A stretch of DNA of 64,000 nt, taken from contig NC_091118.1 in the NCBI RefSeq assembly GCF_040183065.1, positions 211,433,029 through 211,497,028 on the forward strand, given 5' to 3'. The notes under the pieces are model-generated. The model was given only the letters and a program-made list of their open reading frames with translations. It did not search any database and was not told the origin of the DNA. Of the stretch, positions 55,201-62,330 are shown piece after piece. The stretch's first letter is position 1; every line of letters begins with the position of its first letter. The translations under genes were made by a program, and so were the position numbers. The stretch is from Periplaneta americana (Eukaryota; Arthropoda; Insecta; Blattodea; Blattidae).

Positions 55201-58200
55201 CAATAGTCTCTAAACACACACCTTCATCTCAAACAGCAGAAATAACTAAAATGCTCTCTCAATTAACACTTACTTACTTACTGGCTTTTAAGGAACCCGG
55301 AGGTTCATTGCCGCCCTCACATAAGCCCGCCATTGGTCCCTATCCTGAGCAAGATTAATCCAATCTCTATCATCATATCCCACCTCCCTCAAATCCATTT
55401 TAATACTATCTTCCCACCTACGTCTCGGCCTCCCCAAAGGTCTTTTTCCCTCCGGCCTCCCAACTAACACTCTATATGCATTTCTGGATTCGCCCATATG
55501 TGCTACATGTCCTGCCCATCTCAAACGTCTGGATTTTATGTTTCTAATTATGTCAGGTGAAGAATACAATGCGTGCAGTTCTGTGTTGTGTAACTTTCTC
55601 CATTCTCCTGTAACTTCATCCCTCTTAGCCCCAAATATTTTCCTAAGAACCTTATTCTCAAACACCTCTCTCAATTAATAACACTCAATAAAAGAATTGT
55701 ATTCCAATGGATACCATCCCATTGTGGAATCCTGGGAAACAAGAATGCGGATGCTTTAGCAAAGAAGGGCAGCACTGCTACTTACAGACCTGTTACTAAA
55801 TTACGTATTACTCTGTGAAAAGATTTATTAAATCTACATACTTAGACTTCAACAAACAAAATTTGATAACACAATCTCAAGAGAAAAAATGGAACTCTCT
55901 GCATCATAATCCACAGTTAATTCCCGATTTACCACGAAAATCGTCTGTAGCTGCATTTAGATTGGCAACAGGCCATGATTGTTTGGCCAAACACCTGCAT
56001 AGAATTGGAATATATCAGTCCCCTAAAAAATGTCCATTGTGCAACTCAAATCAAGAAATGGATTCGGAACACCTCAAAATCTGTGCTTCAGTGGCTGACC
56101 ATAACAATGTCTTTGAAAAATATTGGAGTGCAAGAGATCAAATGACTTTATTGTCAAACGCCTGGCATTATAAAACAACAACAACAACAAGAATTAAGTT
56201 TCATAGTGTACCCATCTAAATCAGTGATGGGAACTTGAGGAAAATGTTCCTCTTTTTCAGAGAAATGTTGCCATCGTTTCTGGGGAAAAGGTAAATATTG
56301 AACATTGTTATAATTTAATAATAGTTTATATTTTCAGTCAAAACACTTATCAGTATGTGAAGTAAGAAAATAATTCTGTTACATCATATTATAATTTGAA
56401 GGTCACAAATATTTTTGACTTATAGAAAAAGTCATCTTCAGGTGAAAGTCGAAAATATTTGTGACCTTCAAATTATAATATGATGTAACAAAATTATTTT
56501 CTGACTTCACATACTGATAAGTGTTTGACTGGAAATATAAACTATTATTGAATTATAATTCATAACACTTCTGAAACAATATGACCTTTAAATTTATTGA
56601 ACATTGTGCTTAAAATTCGGAGAAATTTCATGATTTGGAATCGAGACATTAACTTTGAAAGTAACTGTTTTACCTCACACATGTACGTTTGCAGGTAGTG
56701 TTACACATGCACACTACAAAAATGGTTTCCATTTTTATATGAAGGTAAATAAAAATAATTAATACTAATTTCTGACTACTTGCAGACAGAGGTCATTACT
56801 TACTTACTTACTTACTTACGGCTTTTAAGGAACCCGGAGGTTCATTGCCGCCCTCACATAAGCCCGCCATCGGTCCCTATCCTGAGCAAGATTAATCCAG
56901 TCTCTACCATCACATCCCACCTCCCTCAAATCCATTTTAATATTATCCTCCCATCTACGTCTCGGTCTCTCCAAAGGTCTTTTTCCCTCTGGCCTCCCAA
57001 CTAACACTCTATATGCATTTCTGGATTCGACCATACGTGCTACATGCCCTGTCCATCTCAAACGTCTGGATTTAATGTTCGTAATTATGTCAGGTGAAGA
57101 ATACAATGCGTGCAGTTCTGCGTTGTGTAACTTTCTCCATTCTCCTGTAACTTCATCCCTCTTAGCCCCAAATATTTTCCTAAGCACCTTATTTTCAAAC
57201 ACCCTTAACCTATGTTCCTCTCTCAAAGTGAGAGTCCAAGTTTCACAGCCATAAAGAACAACCGGTAATATAACTGTTTTATAAATTCTAATTTTCAGAT
57301 TTTTTGACAGCAGACTGGATGATAAAAGCTTCTCAACCGAATAATAACAGGCATTTCCCATATTTATTCTGTGTTTAATTTCCTCCCAAGTATCATTACT
57401 GTTGCTCCCAGGTATTTGAATTTTAGAGGTCATTACTATCAAAATATAAATATTTTTTAAATGGTCAAGCTAACAATTAATTTATTCCTGGACCATTTGG
57501 TATACATTGACCTTTCTGGTCTCACAAAGTTATCCAATACTCCATCCATTTGTAAACAACAACACTTTTCCATATCCATAATCACTGTAAAATTCACTTA
57601 CCACGTCATTTTTATGCTTTTTCCTCTCTACAACAGTCACAGTATTCAATCCAGGTTTCAGAAGTCCCTTGGCATAAGCTTCTTGCAACTGAGAACAAAA
57701 GAAAGGAGATAGAATGAGGTACATTATCCCTCGCAAAACCAGAATACACTTTTAAGTGGCAAAAATTAATTTACTGCCGAAGACCTTCCTTAATCTTGGC
57801 TAGACAGATTAGTTACGGTAAGCATACTCAAAATTATATTAAATAATAGGCCTATCACTGTCATCACATTAACTTAAACTACTCTAATAGGCTATACAAC
57901 GGACTTTTCACAGCTCAATCAGGTTCAATCATTCAATACAAACTAACTGAACAATATGAATACTACTGAATGACATTACAATGATGAAATACATATGATA
58001 TCACCACGGATGTTAAAGCGTGTTTAAAAAACAATTATGAAATTAGATTTATAAATTCTTACAAGATGCAAAATTATTTTCAAACCTTCACAGAAAACAG
58101 ATAAACGCTATTTTAAGAAATCTAAGTTTTATATCTAAAATTAAAGTTTTCTGAGAATGAAAAGAATATTTGTTTCTTCTTAGATGAAGTTTAATTCAGA

Positions 58201-60456
58201 TAAATGAGAAAAAATAAAATAAATACCAAAACAAGTAATTAAGTTATTTACTTTAGCGATACCATTGGTATCCGCTATTTTTCCACTTCTTCCTGTGTTA
58301 CTTCCAAACTTTTTGAAAGCATGACCCACTTTTGGGCGAGACTTCAGTTTGTGACCCCTCGCCCCACTGCTATAACTTGCCAGTTTTTGACTTCATTCCA
58401 GAAATACAAATCCTTGTAAAGTCGTGAAATCGTGAGCATACTTCCATTTTAATGAGTTTTGGAATAATATTCTGGGGAAATTCCACAGAGAGTAACAGTA
58501 TATTTCTATTACAAAAAAGAGTAATTAGAATAATAGTAGGTACCAAATCTAGGGAATCGTGTAGGACTATTTTCAAAAAACTACAAATAATGCCCATGGC
58601 TTGTCAGTATATCTTTTCATTAATAATCTTCCTCGTATGTAATCGTGAAAACTTTGTAACTAATTCAACAGTTCATAGCATAAATACACGTCAAAAACAT
58701 TACTTTCGTATTCCATCGGCAAGTCTATCGTGCTATCAAAAAGGAGTGTGTTATATGGCAGTAAAAATTTGTAATAGCCTCCCTATCGATATAAAAAATG
58801 AAACTCAAAACATAAGATTAATTAGGGGCAAATTAAAGAAGTACCTAATTTCTCACGCCTTCTATTCTGTAGGAGAATTCATGACATTCAATAACACTTC
58901 ATGAAATTGATACTAAAACTTTGTGTTGTACTAGTAGACTACATTGTAAATCTCATCTGTATATATTTCATCTAGACTGTGACTATAAATTAAGACTTTA
59001 TAATAGTATTAAGTTTTTGACTTGTTCCATATTCTAGCTGTAAAGCAATGTATGAATACCATGGAATGTTAATAAATACAATGTAACAACTATAATTTTA
59101 CTCAAAACCAGTGGATACTACTCGAAGTACGACTTTAAACAACAACTTTTTTATTATTTTCCAGATGAAACTTCAAGCAATTATGACAGTTACAGATTGA
59201 TACTGAATCCGTTATGTTCAACTGGGTGAAATTAAAAAAAATATATAGCCTATAATGTTATAAAGGAAAAGCTCGAACTGAAATATGTTACCTACTGATG
59301 GAATATTGAAACAAGACCTTTTCTTTCGCAAAGCGTTGACCAGTTTGGCATCAAAAGAATACTTCGAGTTTGCTAAAGAAGCTCTTAAATTTTTTTATAA
59401 CATTTGAAACCTCGTATTCATGCAAATTAAGTTTCTCGTCTAGGATTACCTTGAAAACAAAAGCGAGAAATCTTGAACTAGAAAATGATATCACTGTGTA
59501 TGTATCGAATAGGCTACTTAGTCCAGATTTGAGAGGCTACGTTCTGAAAAACAGGCACATTTAACACAATAATTACTTTTTACTTTAACTGCTGAATTTT
59601 TTTTTGTCAATGTTACTTATGTCCCGCCCACTTTAGAGACATAGGCCAATTCTACACATATTTAGTATAACTTGTTGCTTCTTTGACAGGTTAGGTTTGG
59701 TTAGTTTAGGTTTTTGTTATAGCCTCCTTGCATATACGATTATAGCGCAATATTGGCAGTGATAAAAGTGAAATATTCGTTCAGTGGGCGTTGGATACTC
59801 TACATTCACCGGGCGGGGCGTTTTTGTTTTATTTTGTAAACAATCTCCACCCCCCCCCCTTTGGGAACCACCGTTTTAGATTACCCCCTCACTTTCTTCG
59901 AAAGTTAGATTAGGTACTTAAATGTTAAATGACCCCATGTCACAAACACAATGCATTATGTGAATGATGCAAAACTTACCTCATTGTCGTGCAGACGTTC
60001 CTCCTCAACCTAAAACTCCCCATTCCCAAACTCTCCCGTTCGTTTCTCTTGTGGCCACATTGGGCATGTCATAAACTAAGGTATCGCTAAAGTAAATAAT
60101 TATCCCAAAACAAATCAAAGTTTAAAAAGTCCGGAAGTATATTATAAACTAGCATCACGATGCTGTTCGCCTACTGCGGTCTCCTGGGTTGGTTTCTAGT
60201 TTGTAGGTGCACAATGGACCTTTCATGCCTAAGTGCTTTGGTAGAAGTCTACGCCCTTACCGAGGAAGAATAAATGCTAAACGTCATTATATGTCTGTAA
60301 ATTAACGTCAAAAATTCTGTCCATGCTTCTTCACTTAACCTCAATTTCAATAACGGAAAACTAAAATATTGAAAACACACATTGTTTTGTCATAATGCAT
60401 ACCTCCAAATCTGAGTCGCTTTCTACATCTTCATTACTTGACTCAATGTCAGACAT
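43811..60456 (-). CDS. Ebp2: EBP2 / EBNA1BP2 homologue, rRNA-processing protein (whole gene, 6 coding exons)
   Basis: Six exons on the minus strand (60456-60403, 57688-57602, 54947-54840, 52018-51773, 47085-46829, 44015-43811) join in phase into 318 codons plus stop; human EBNA1BP2 has about 306. EBP2 is a nucleolar protein needed for pre-rRNA processing and 60S ribosomal subunit assembly. Seen in order: acidic N-terminus, LQEAYAKGLLKPGLN, LDWVERLD, FHREMLFHRQAQAAVL, TKRPDDYFAEMAKSD, a charged coiled-coil-like stretch, YKDQKFGFGGKKRG and a very basic C-terminus, the order known for this family. Every intron is GT..AG. Start: ATG at 60456 in context AACAATG, with an in-frame TGA 24 bases upstream. 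Introns are 2714, 2654, 2821, 4687 and 2813 bp and are full of transposons. No break in the coding sequence. Confidence 0.93.
44098..45020 (+). mobile_element. TIR transposon with TTA target sites, in Ebp2 intron 5
   Basis: Left CAAGGGAAGGGTTTCGACTC and right GAGCCAAAACCCTTCCCTTG are inverted repeats that continue into GAACAGGAATTTT; TTA flanks both ends (44095-44097, 45021-45023). Inside lies a broken DDE-like transposase (44321-44882). TTA suits TWA-type insertion, but the protein is not an ordinary Harbinger transposase as far as I can see, so the superfamily is open. Confidence 0.78.
44321..44882 (+). pseudogene. DDE-type transposase fragment with Cys/His-rich C-terminus
   Basis: MSTAHLRTFFSNVLSENIAA, YILLCESLNAHKDTTLINES (position of an expected catalytic Asp reads Glu), a TAG, then MKCMIIQPKK. 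After a frameshift near 44515 come YFLRQYKIYARRITDCIRT and MKMHSVVHNQLSAPVYRPML, and finally a Cys/His cluster (CGSEDCSGVASACCAYCSAP, CCFMHFIENPHVHF) that looks zinc-binding. The order (D-S-x-x-x-H-K-D, then QPL-type region, then zinc cluster) resembles insect and hydrozoan DDE transposases I have seen, but I cannot name the superfamily. Confidence 0.55.
45024..45472 (+). mobile_element. RTE-B LINE, copy 2, 3' end, split by a foldback element
   Basis: 45024-45103 (GAAACTACCTACTGAAGGAT, GGTGAATGGGAGAAGAGTTT) and 45355-45472 (AGAGACTAAGAGAAAGGCAG, ATGAATGAATGAATAAG tail) match the end of RTE-B at 26990-27058 and 27690-27805. Encodes only NYLLKDALQGMVNGRRVWG-type residues; starts exactly where the preceding TIR element ends. 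Confidence 0.78.
45104..45354. mobile_element. foldback element, 251 bp
   Basis: Ends GTCGCTG and CAGCGAC; arms of about 110 bases pair over their length (for example AAGCATTACCACTTTT with AAAAGTGGTAATGTTT) with scattered mismatches and a loop of about 25 bases at 45217-45241. Inserted in an RTE-B copy; no clear target duplication (AAT-AT flanks are ambiguous). Non-coding; open frames on both strands mirror each other. Confidence 0.88.
45618..46231 (+). mobile_element. RTE-A LINE, copy 6, split by a SINE
   Basis: 45618-45697 and 45966-46231 are the C-terminal coding end ([15 protein letters not shown]; then RWAGDVAHMGESRNAYRVLV; MDLREVGYDDRDWINLAQD) with several changes, including ATATAGGAGGAG in place of AGATGGGAGGAT. 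Ends AAGCCATAAG(TAAG)n. Interrupted by the SINE at 45698. Confidence 0.92.
45698..45953 (+). mobile_element. tRNA-derived SINE (family 1, copy 4) inside RTE-A
   Basis: Starts TCCACACCTGTGGAGTAACG, B box GGTTCGAATCCCGG, ends AATAAAATAAATAAA. TACATCCAGATG is present at 45686-45697 and 45954-45965, a perfect 12-bp target duplication made from LINE sequence. Confidence 0.96.
46232..46828. other. remainder of Ebp2 intron 5
   Basis: No repeat or coding sequence recognised. Confidence 0.45.
46829..47085 (-). CDS. Ebp2: Ebp2 exon 5
   Basis: Acceptor CTTGTTGCAG, donor AAAAG|GTGAGT, ends in phase 2. 85 codons plus two bases: VREHLQRKQHSQERSERVKQ, LRKIGKKVQIEAKLRQASEK, KYRKGIRKDLDFLDDKKK. A hAT element starts 35 bases upstream of the acceptor (see 47120). 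Notably GC-rich compared with its surroundings. Confidence 0.93.
47560..48440 (+). other. unassigned non-TE-like block within the hAT
   Basis: More balanced in composition than its surroundings. Short frames only (48043-48240). Ends with AATAAATGTTATTG at about 48305, which could be a poly(A) signal on the plus strand. May be captured or transcribed sequence; no protein recognised. Confidence 0.3.
48470..49229 (+). mobile_element. CR1-like LINE, 3' part, copy 2
   Basis: 48495-48881 is open: MHNMCVRFISNAHKFDHITP, NRRTLHSLSLLFRVLHTSTP, VSVPREWNSLPQKIRDCQTI, KRLKDFLRAQSN stop. The 3' end has GAGAAGGCCGAATGGCCTTA and an (ATT)n tail at 49168-49229. Nested inside the hAT at 47120. Confidence 0.9.
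49868..50394. other. unassigned part of Ebp2 intron 4
   Basis: A pyrimidine-rich stretch at 49955-50010 and a short (AT)n at 50298-50318. No gene seen. Confidence 0.4.
50395..50590 (+). mobile_element. LINE reverse-transcriptase fragment (RTE-like)
   Basis: YNMEINIERTKVMAFRGKYL and NNKLIERVNEFTYLGYNLTF match the RT segment just after the catalytic box in RTE/Jockey LINEs (N-x-x-KT-K-V, then Y-LG). Only about 60 residues remain, and both ends are lost. Confidence 0.7.
50591..51111. other. unassigned part of Ebp2 intron 4
   Basis: AT-rich sequence; nothing recognised. Confidence 0.4.
51112..51690 (-). mobile_element. RNase H-bearing LINE, 3' part (different family)
   Basis: Minus frame 51683-51294: ITWVRGHTGIVGNERADELA is the last RNase H motif; then ELYFPTVYDHNKCKVITPNF, VLTQFLTGHGKFGEYLNRFH and a zinc-knuckle start TCICG. 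A frameshift follows and HVLYDCPVFC completes the knuckle. A C8 run at 51103-51110 lies at its 3' end. Distinct from LINE-C in sequence; belongs to the same broad group. Confidence 0.8.
51773..52018 (-). CDS. Ebp2: Ebp2 exon 4
   Basis: Acceptor AAAACTTACAG, donor AAG|GTAAGT. 82 codons with EFHREMLFHRQAQAAVLLGI and KTKRPDDYFAEMAKSDQHMQ, the most conserved block. An alternative in-frame acceptor (GTTGCAG) 21 bases inside the exon could remove seven residues. Confidence 0.92.
52440..53010 (-). mobile_element. CR1-like LINE, 3' part (second family)
   Basis: Minus frame includes NERRNFHSLVLLFQVLHTST, PTYLASRFSYLSSYHN, SLSRLWNTLPSDIRDC and ends KLIKYFLTA stop at 52703. 3' end at about 52450 with (TAAA)n tail. 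The terminal hairpin of the other family is only half kept (GAGAAGGCCTGATGAACTT). Residues upstream of NERRN (53015-53122) do not match the family and are flank. Confidence 0.82.
53011..53326. other. unassigned part of Ebp2 intron 3
   Basis: Nothing recognised. Confidence 0.4.
53330..54155. mobile_element. Harbinger-like MITE (AGGTACGGTCACACG family)
   Basis: AGGTACGGTCACACGTTGCT at the left and AGCGACGTGTGACCGTACCT at the right pair with one mismatch; TAA flanks both sides (53327-53329, 54156-54158). Subterminal GTTCACACGT and CTACTTTT/AAAAGTAG motifs are repeated several times at both ends. Length 826 bp, no transposase. Confidence 0.88.
54159..54839. other. rest of Ebp2 intron 3
   Basis: 54403-54475 is almost purely GA on the plus strand, so it is pyrimidine-rich in the gene's sense. 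No other feature. Confidence 0.45.
54840..54947 (-). CDS. Ebp2: Ebp2 exon 3
   Basis: Acceptor TATTGTGATAG, donor AAG|GTAATT (weaker than consensus). 36 codons: AGLGQKLESIKLSLDWVERL then DLINGQAPLAPELAYK. WVERLD is conserved in EBP2. Confidence 0.92.
54948..55156. other. Ebp2 intron 2, part next to exon 3
   Basis: Acceptor region and unassigned sequence up to the LINE-C copy. Confidence 0.4.
55157..56192 (+). mobile_element. LINE-C, copy 2, split by RTE-A
   Basis: 55157-55266 (NAVTLSDSKAAILSIVSKHT) and 55679-56192 (IPSHCGILGNKNADALAKKG with N to K change, SVAAFRLATGHDCLAKHLHR, KCPLCNSNQEMDSEHLKIC) together reproduce the LINE-C frame, with an (AAC)n tail at the end. A one-base loss at about 55800 shifts the frame, and the stop codon at the tail is lost (TAG to TAT). 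Confidence 0.9.
55267..55665 (-). mobile_element. RTE-A LINE, copy 7, inserted in LINE-C
   Basis: Short 5'-truncated copy with an open C-terminal frame (VFENKVLRKIFGAKRDEVTG to stop at 55288). CTCTCTCAATTAA at 55254-55266 and 55666-55678 is a perfect 13-bp target duplication; the uninterrupted LINE-C at 15335 shows the empty site. Confidence 0.96.
56193..56309. other. unassigned
   Basis: Short spacer before the long hairpin. Confidence 0.35.
56310..56557. repeat. long near-perfect hairpin in Ebp2 intron 2
   Basis: Left arm 56310-56421 and right arm 56445-56557 are inverse copies of about 112 bases with only a handful of differences; the loop is about 23 bases (TAGAAAAAGTCATCTTCAGG region). 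Example pairs: CAAAACACTTATCAGTATGT with ACATACTGATAAGTGTTTG. Could be a foldback MITE. Transcripts of Ebp2 would contain it as double-stranded RNA before splicing. Confidence 0.95.
56558..56787. other. unassigned
   Basis: Nothing recognised between hairpin and RTE-A. Confidence 0.35.
56801..57424 (-). mobile_element. RTE-A LINE, copy 8, with 13-bp target duplication
   Basis: Open frame 57442-56825 covers [20 protein letters not shown] through [20 protein letters not shown] and RRWEDNIKMDLREVGCDGRD to the stop. A deletion of about 10 bases occurs near its 5' end. (CTTA)n tail on the left. AGAGGTCATTACT is present at 56788-56800 and 57425-57437. Confidence 0.96.
57602..57688 (-). CDS. Ebp2: Ebp2 exon 2
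   Basis: Acceptor TTTTGTTCTCAG, donor GTG|GTAAGT. 29 codons: LQEAYAKGLLKPGLNTVTVV then ERKKHKNDV. LKPGLN is a family hallmark. Confidence 0.92.
57689..58255. other. Ebp2 intron 1, unassigned part
   Basis: AT-rich sequence upstream of exon 2; no feature recognised. Confidence 0.4.
58256..58430 (-). CDS. coding-like block of unknown origin in Ebp2 intron 1
   Basis: On the minus strand about 50 codons stay open in one frame: QKLASYSSGARGHKLKSRPK, VGHAFKKFGSNTGRSGKIAD, TNGIAKVNN. It is rich in Lys/Arg/Gly/Ser and ends near a possible donor (AAA|GTAAAT). A stop lies upstream (about 58390) and TAGCAG could serve as acceptor. I do not recognise it. It might be an unannotated alternative exon, a retrocopied piece or chance. 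Confidence 0.25.
58445..59080 (+). mobile_element. Jockey/CR1-like LINE 3' end, copy 1
   Basis: 58452-58904 is open: MSFGIIFWGNSTESNSIFLL, QKRVIRIIVGTKSRESCRTI, then SLPIDIKNETQNIRLIRGKL and FYSVGEFMTFNNT before the stop. This is the C-terminal end following the RT thumb. A 170-base 3' UTR ends with ACCATGGAATGTTAATAAAT. A second copy at 61828 matches from residue GTKSR-plus-20 onward. Confidence 0.85.
59081..60402. other. rest of Ebp2 intron 1
   Basis: Frame at 59370 lacks a domain. A 20-base stretch at 60080-60099 (GGTATCGCTAAAGTAAATAA) recurs inverted at about 58246-58265. Otherwise nothing recognised. Confidence 0.4.
60403..60456 (-). CDS. Ebp2: Ebp2 exon 1
   Basis: Codes for MSDIESSNEDVESDSDLE, an acidic N-terminus like that of other EBP2 proteins. 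Donor GAG|GTATGC, phase 0. Upstream, TGA in frame closes any extension. Confidence 0.85.
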
Positions 60457-61078
60457 TGTTATTTCTAATTCCTTTCTTCAATTACACGTGCTACTTCACC
60501 TTCTATACACTATCGTAGCATGTCCACATTCACATTTCACACCGTTCATAGCTTCAGATTACAGAGTAGCCAACCTTCCATATTACACGATTGCAATAAA
60601 TAGAATGACGGAAATGTATTAACATTGAATTACAGTCAACATATTTTGATAAAATAAAATAAACTTCACTTTCTTCTTCCATTATACTTATTTCATTGAC
60701 TACACAAATTTATATGATCGTAACTATTCATAAAAGTATTCGATGCCGTCATGTGAAAAGCAACAACCCTGATCTCATCTAGTCATCTTTTGTTACTTGA
60801 AAACGCGCGGGTTTTGAACGAATGCCACAATGATCCAAATCATGAATCTAGCGGGACAAAAAATAATTTTGGTCACTCTTGAAGATGCATGTAAAAATGG
60901 TTCAGTATTACTCTAAACATATCGCCCTATTATGGTTTAGTTTTTAAACAAGAGTACTGGCAGAGCCTCAAAGTTGAATGTTCAGATCAGCGGTCGGCAA
61001 AGTTTACATCATATAAAATGCAGCTTGCAATATAATTATAGCAAAGGGGCAGGTAGGAGGGAAGGATACCCAGGCAAT
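60457..61078. promoter_or_regulatory. Ebp2 upstream region
   Basis: The 5' UTR and promoter of Ebp2 should lie here. I see CACGTG at about 60486-60491, an E-box often found near ribosome-biogenesis genes, but no TATA box at an obvious place. Placement is inference from the start codon at 60456. Confidence 0.35.
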
Positions 61079-61470
61079 TTAGAGTTGCCACCTGTCCCGA
61101 TTTTGTCGGGATCGTCCCTACTTTTTTGTAACTGTCCCGTGTCCCGACACGAGCATGACAGGATGCCAAAATATGTCCCTACTTTTCTGTTCTTAGGTCA
61201 CAAGCTGAGATTCATTATTGAGTCTTCTTAAGGTTTTAGTCAAATAATATTTGTAATAATATTAGTAATATCTATTTTTTTTTCTTTAAAATTCTACAGT
61301 TGTCATATGAAACCTCTCATACAGTAGTTTTAACCAAAAGTTCACTTTCCACGGATTTTACGTGGTTTGTTTCTTTCTTCTGTCCACAAGCTTTTCATTA
61401 AAGAAAACACTCTTTCTACATCCACCAACCTTAACAGGCAATGGCACTTGCAAGCTTGAGGGAAGGCTGG
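61079..61470 (-). mobile_element. hAT transposon 3' end fragment
   Basis: Minus frame (about 61440-61340) reads VERVFSLMKSLWTEERNKPR, the hAT C-terminal dimerisation signature, in a frame broken on both sides. The terminus on the left reads AGAGTTGCCACCTGTCCCG, a typical hAT end. GTCCCTACTTTT is repeated twice within it (61113, 61173). The 5' part is missing. Confidence 0.72.
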
Positions 61471-61647
61471 GGAGAAGGGGGTATCAATTCGCTACGACTC
61501 AGTAGCAGGATGAGGGGCTAGTCTCAACCAAGATATAATACGTGCTATGTTTGTTTTCTGTAAATATGCTGCATTGTTTAATCAAAAGTGCATGTGTGTG
61601 TGTTACGTACTAATTTTGTGTAAAATGGCTCATTTTGAGAAAGAATT

Positions 61648-61669
61648 ATTATTATTGTCATTATTAATC

Positions 61670-61738
<69 letters not shown>
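61648..61738. repeat. (ATT)n microsatellite
   Basis: About 30 triplets; produces spurious poly-Leu and poly-Ile frames. Confidence 0.97.
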
Positions 61739-61754
61739 GGCCTACCGGTGTTAT

Positions 61755-61761
61755 TATTATT

Positions 61762-61827
<66 letters not shown>
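61755..61827. repeat. (CAT)n microsatellite
   Basis: About 22 CAT/ATC triplets; produces spurious poly-Ser and poly-Met frames. Ends at the truncation point of the LINE that follows. Confidence 0.97.
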
Positions 61828-61830
<3 letters not shown>

Positions 61831-62330
61831 TAATTCCTATAGCTTGTCAGTATATTATTTCATTAATAAACTTCCTCGTATGTAATCGTGGAAACTTTGT
61901 AACTAATTCAACAGTTCATAGCATAAATACTCGCCAAAAATGACTTTCATACTCCATCATCGAGTCTATCGTGCTATCAAAATGGAGTGCATTAGATGGC
62001 AGTAAAAATTTTTAATAGCCTCTCTATGGATATAAAAAATGAAACTCAAAACATAAGATTATTTAGGGCCAAATTAAAGAAGTGCCTAATTTATCACGCC
62101 TTCTGTTCTATAGGTGAATTCATGACATTCAACAACACTGCATGAATATTTCTGTGTTGTATTAGCATCGATACTAACCCATTGTTCTGTACTTGTATAT
62201 TGTAAAACTATTCTGTATATATTTCAACTAGACTGTGACTATAATTAAGACTTTGTAATACTATTAAGATTTCTTTTGACATGTTCCATATTCTAGCTGT
62301 GAAGCAATGTACGAATATCATGGAATGTAT
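61828..62330 (+). mobile_element. Jockey/CR1-like LINE 3' end, copy 2
   Basis: Matches 58590-59050 throughout (AATAACTTTGTAACTAATTC-type blocks, GAAACTCAAAACATAAGATT, TAGACTGTGACTATAA). The frame is broken by a small deletion near 61940. It ends at ATCATGGAATGT without the AATAAATA tail. Confidence 0.85.

Noticed and set aside
61547-61885. Protein with poly-Leu and poly-Ser (and poly-Met on the other strand)
   Set aside because: Entirely produced by (ATT)n and (CAT)n microsatellites followed by LINE sequence.
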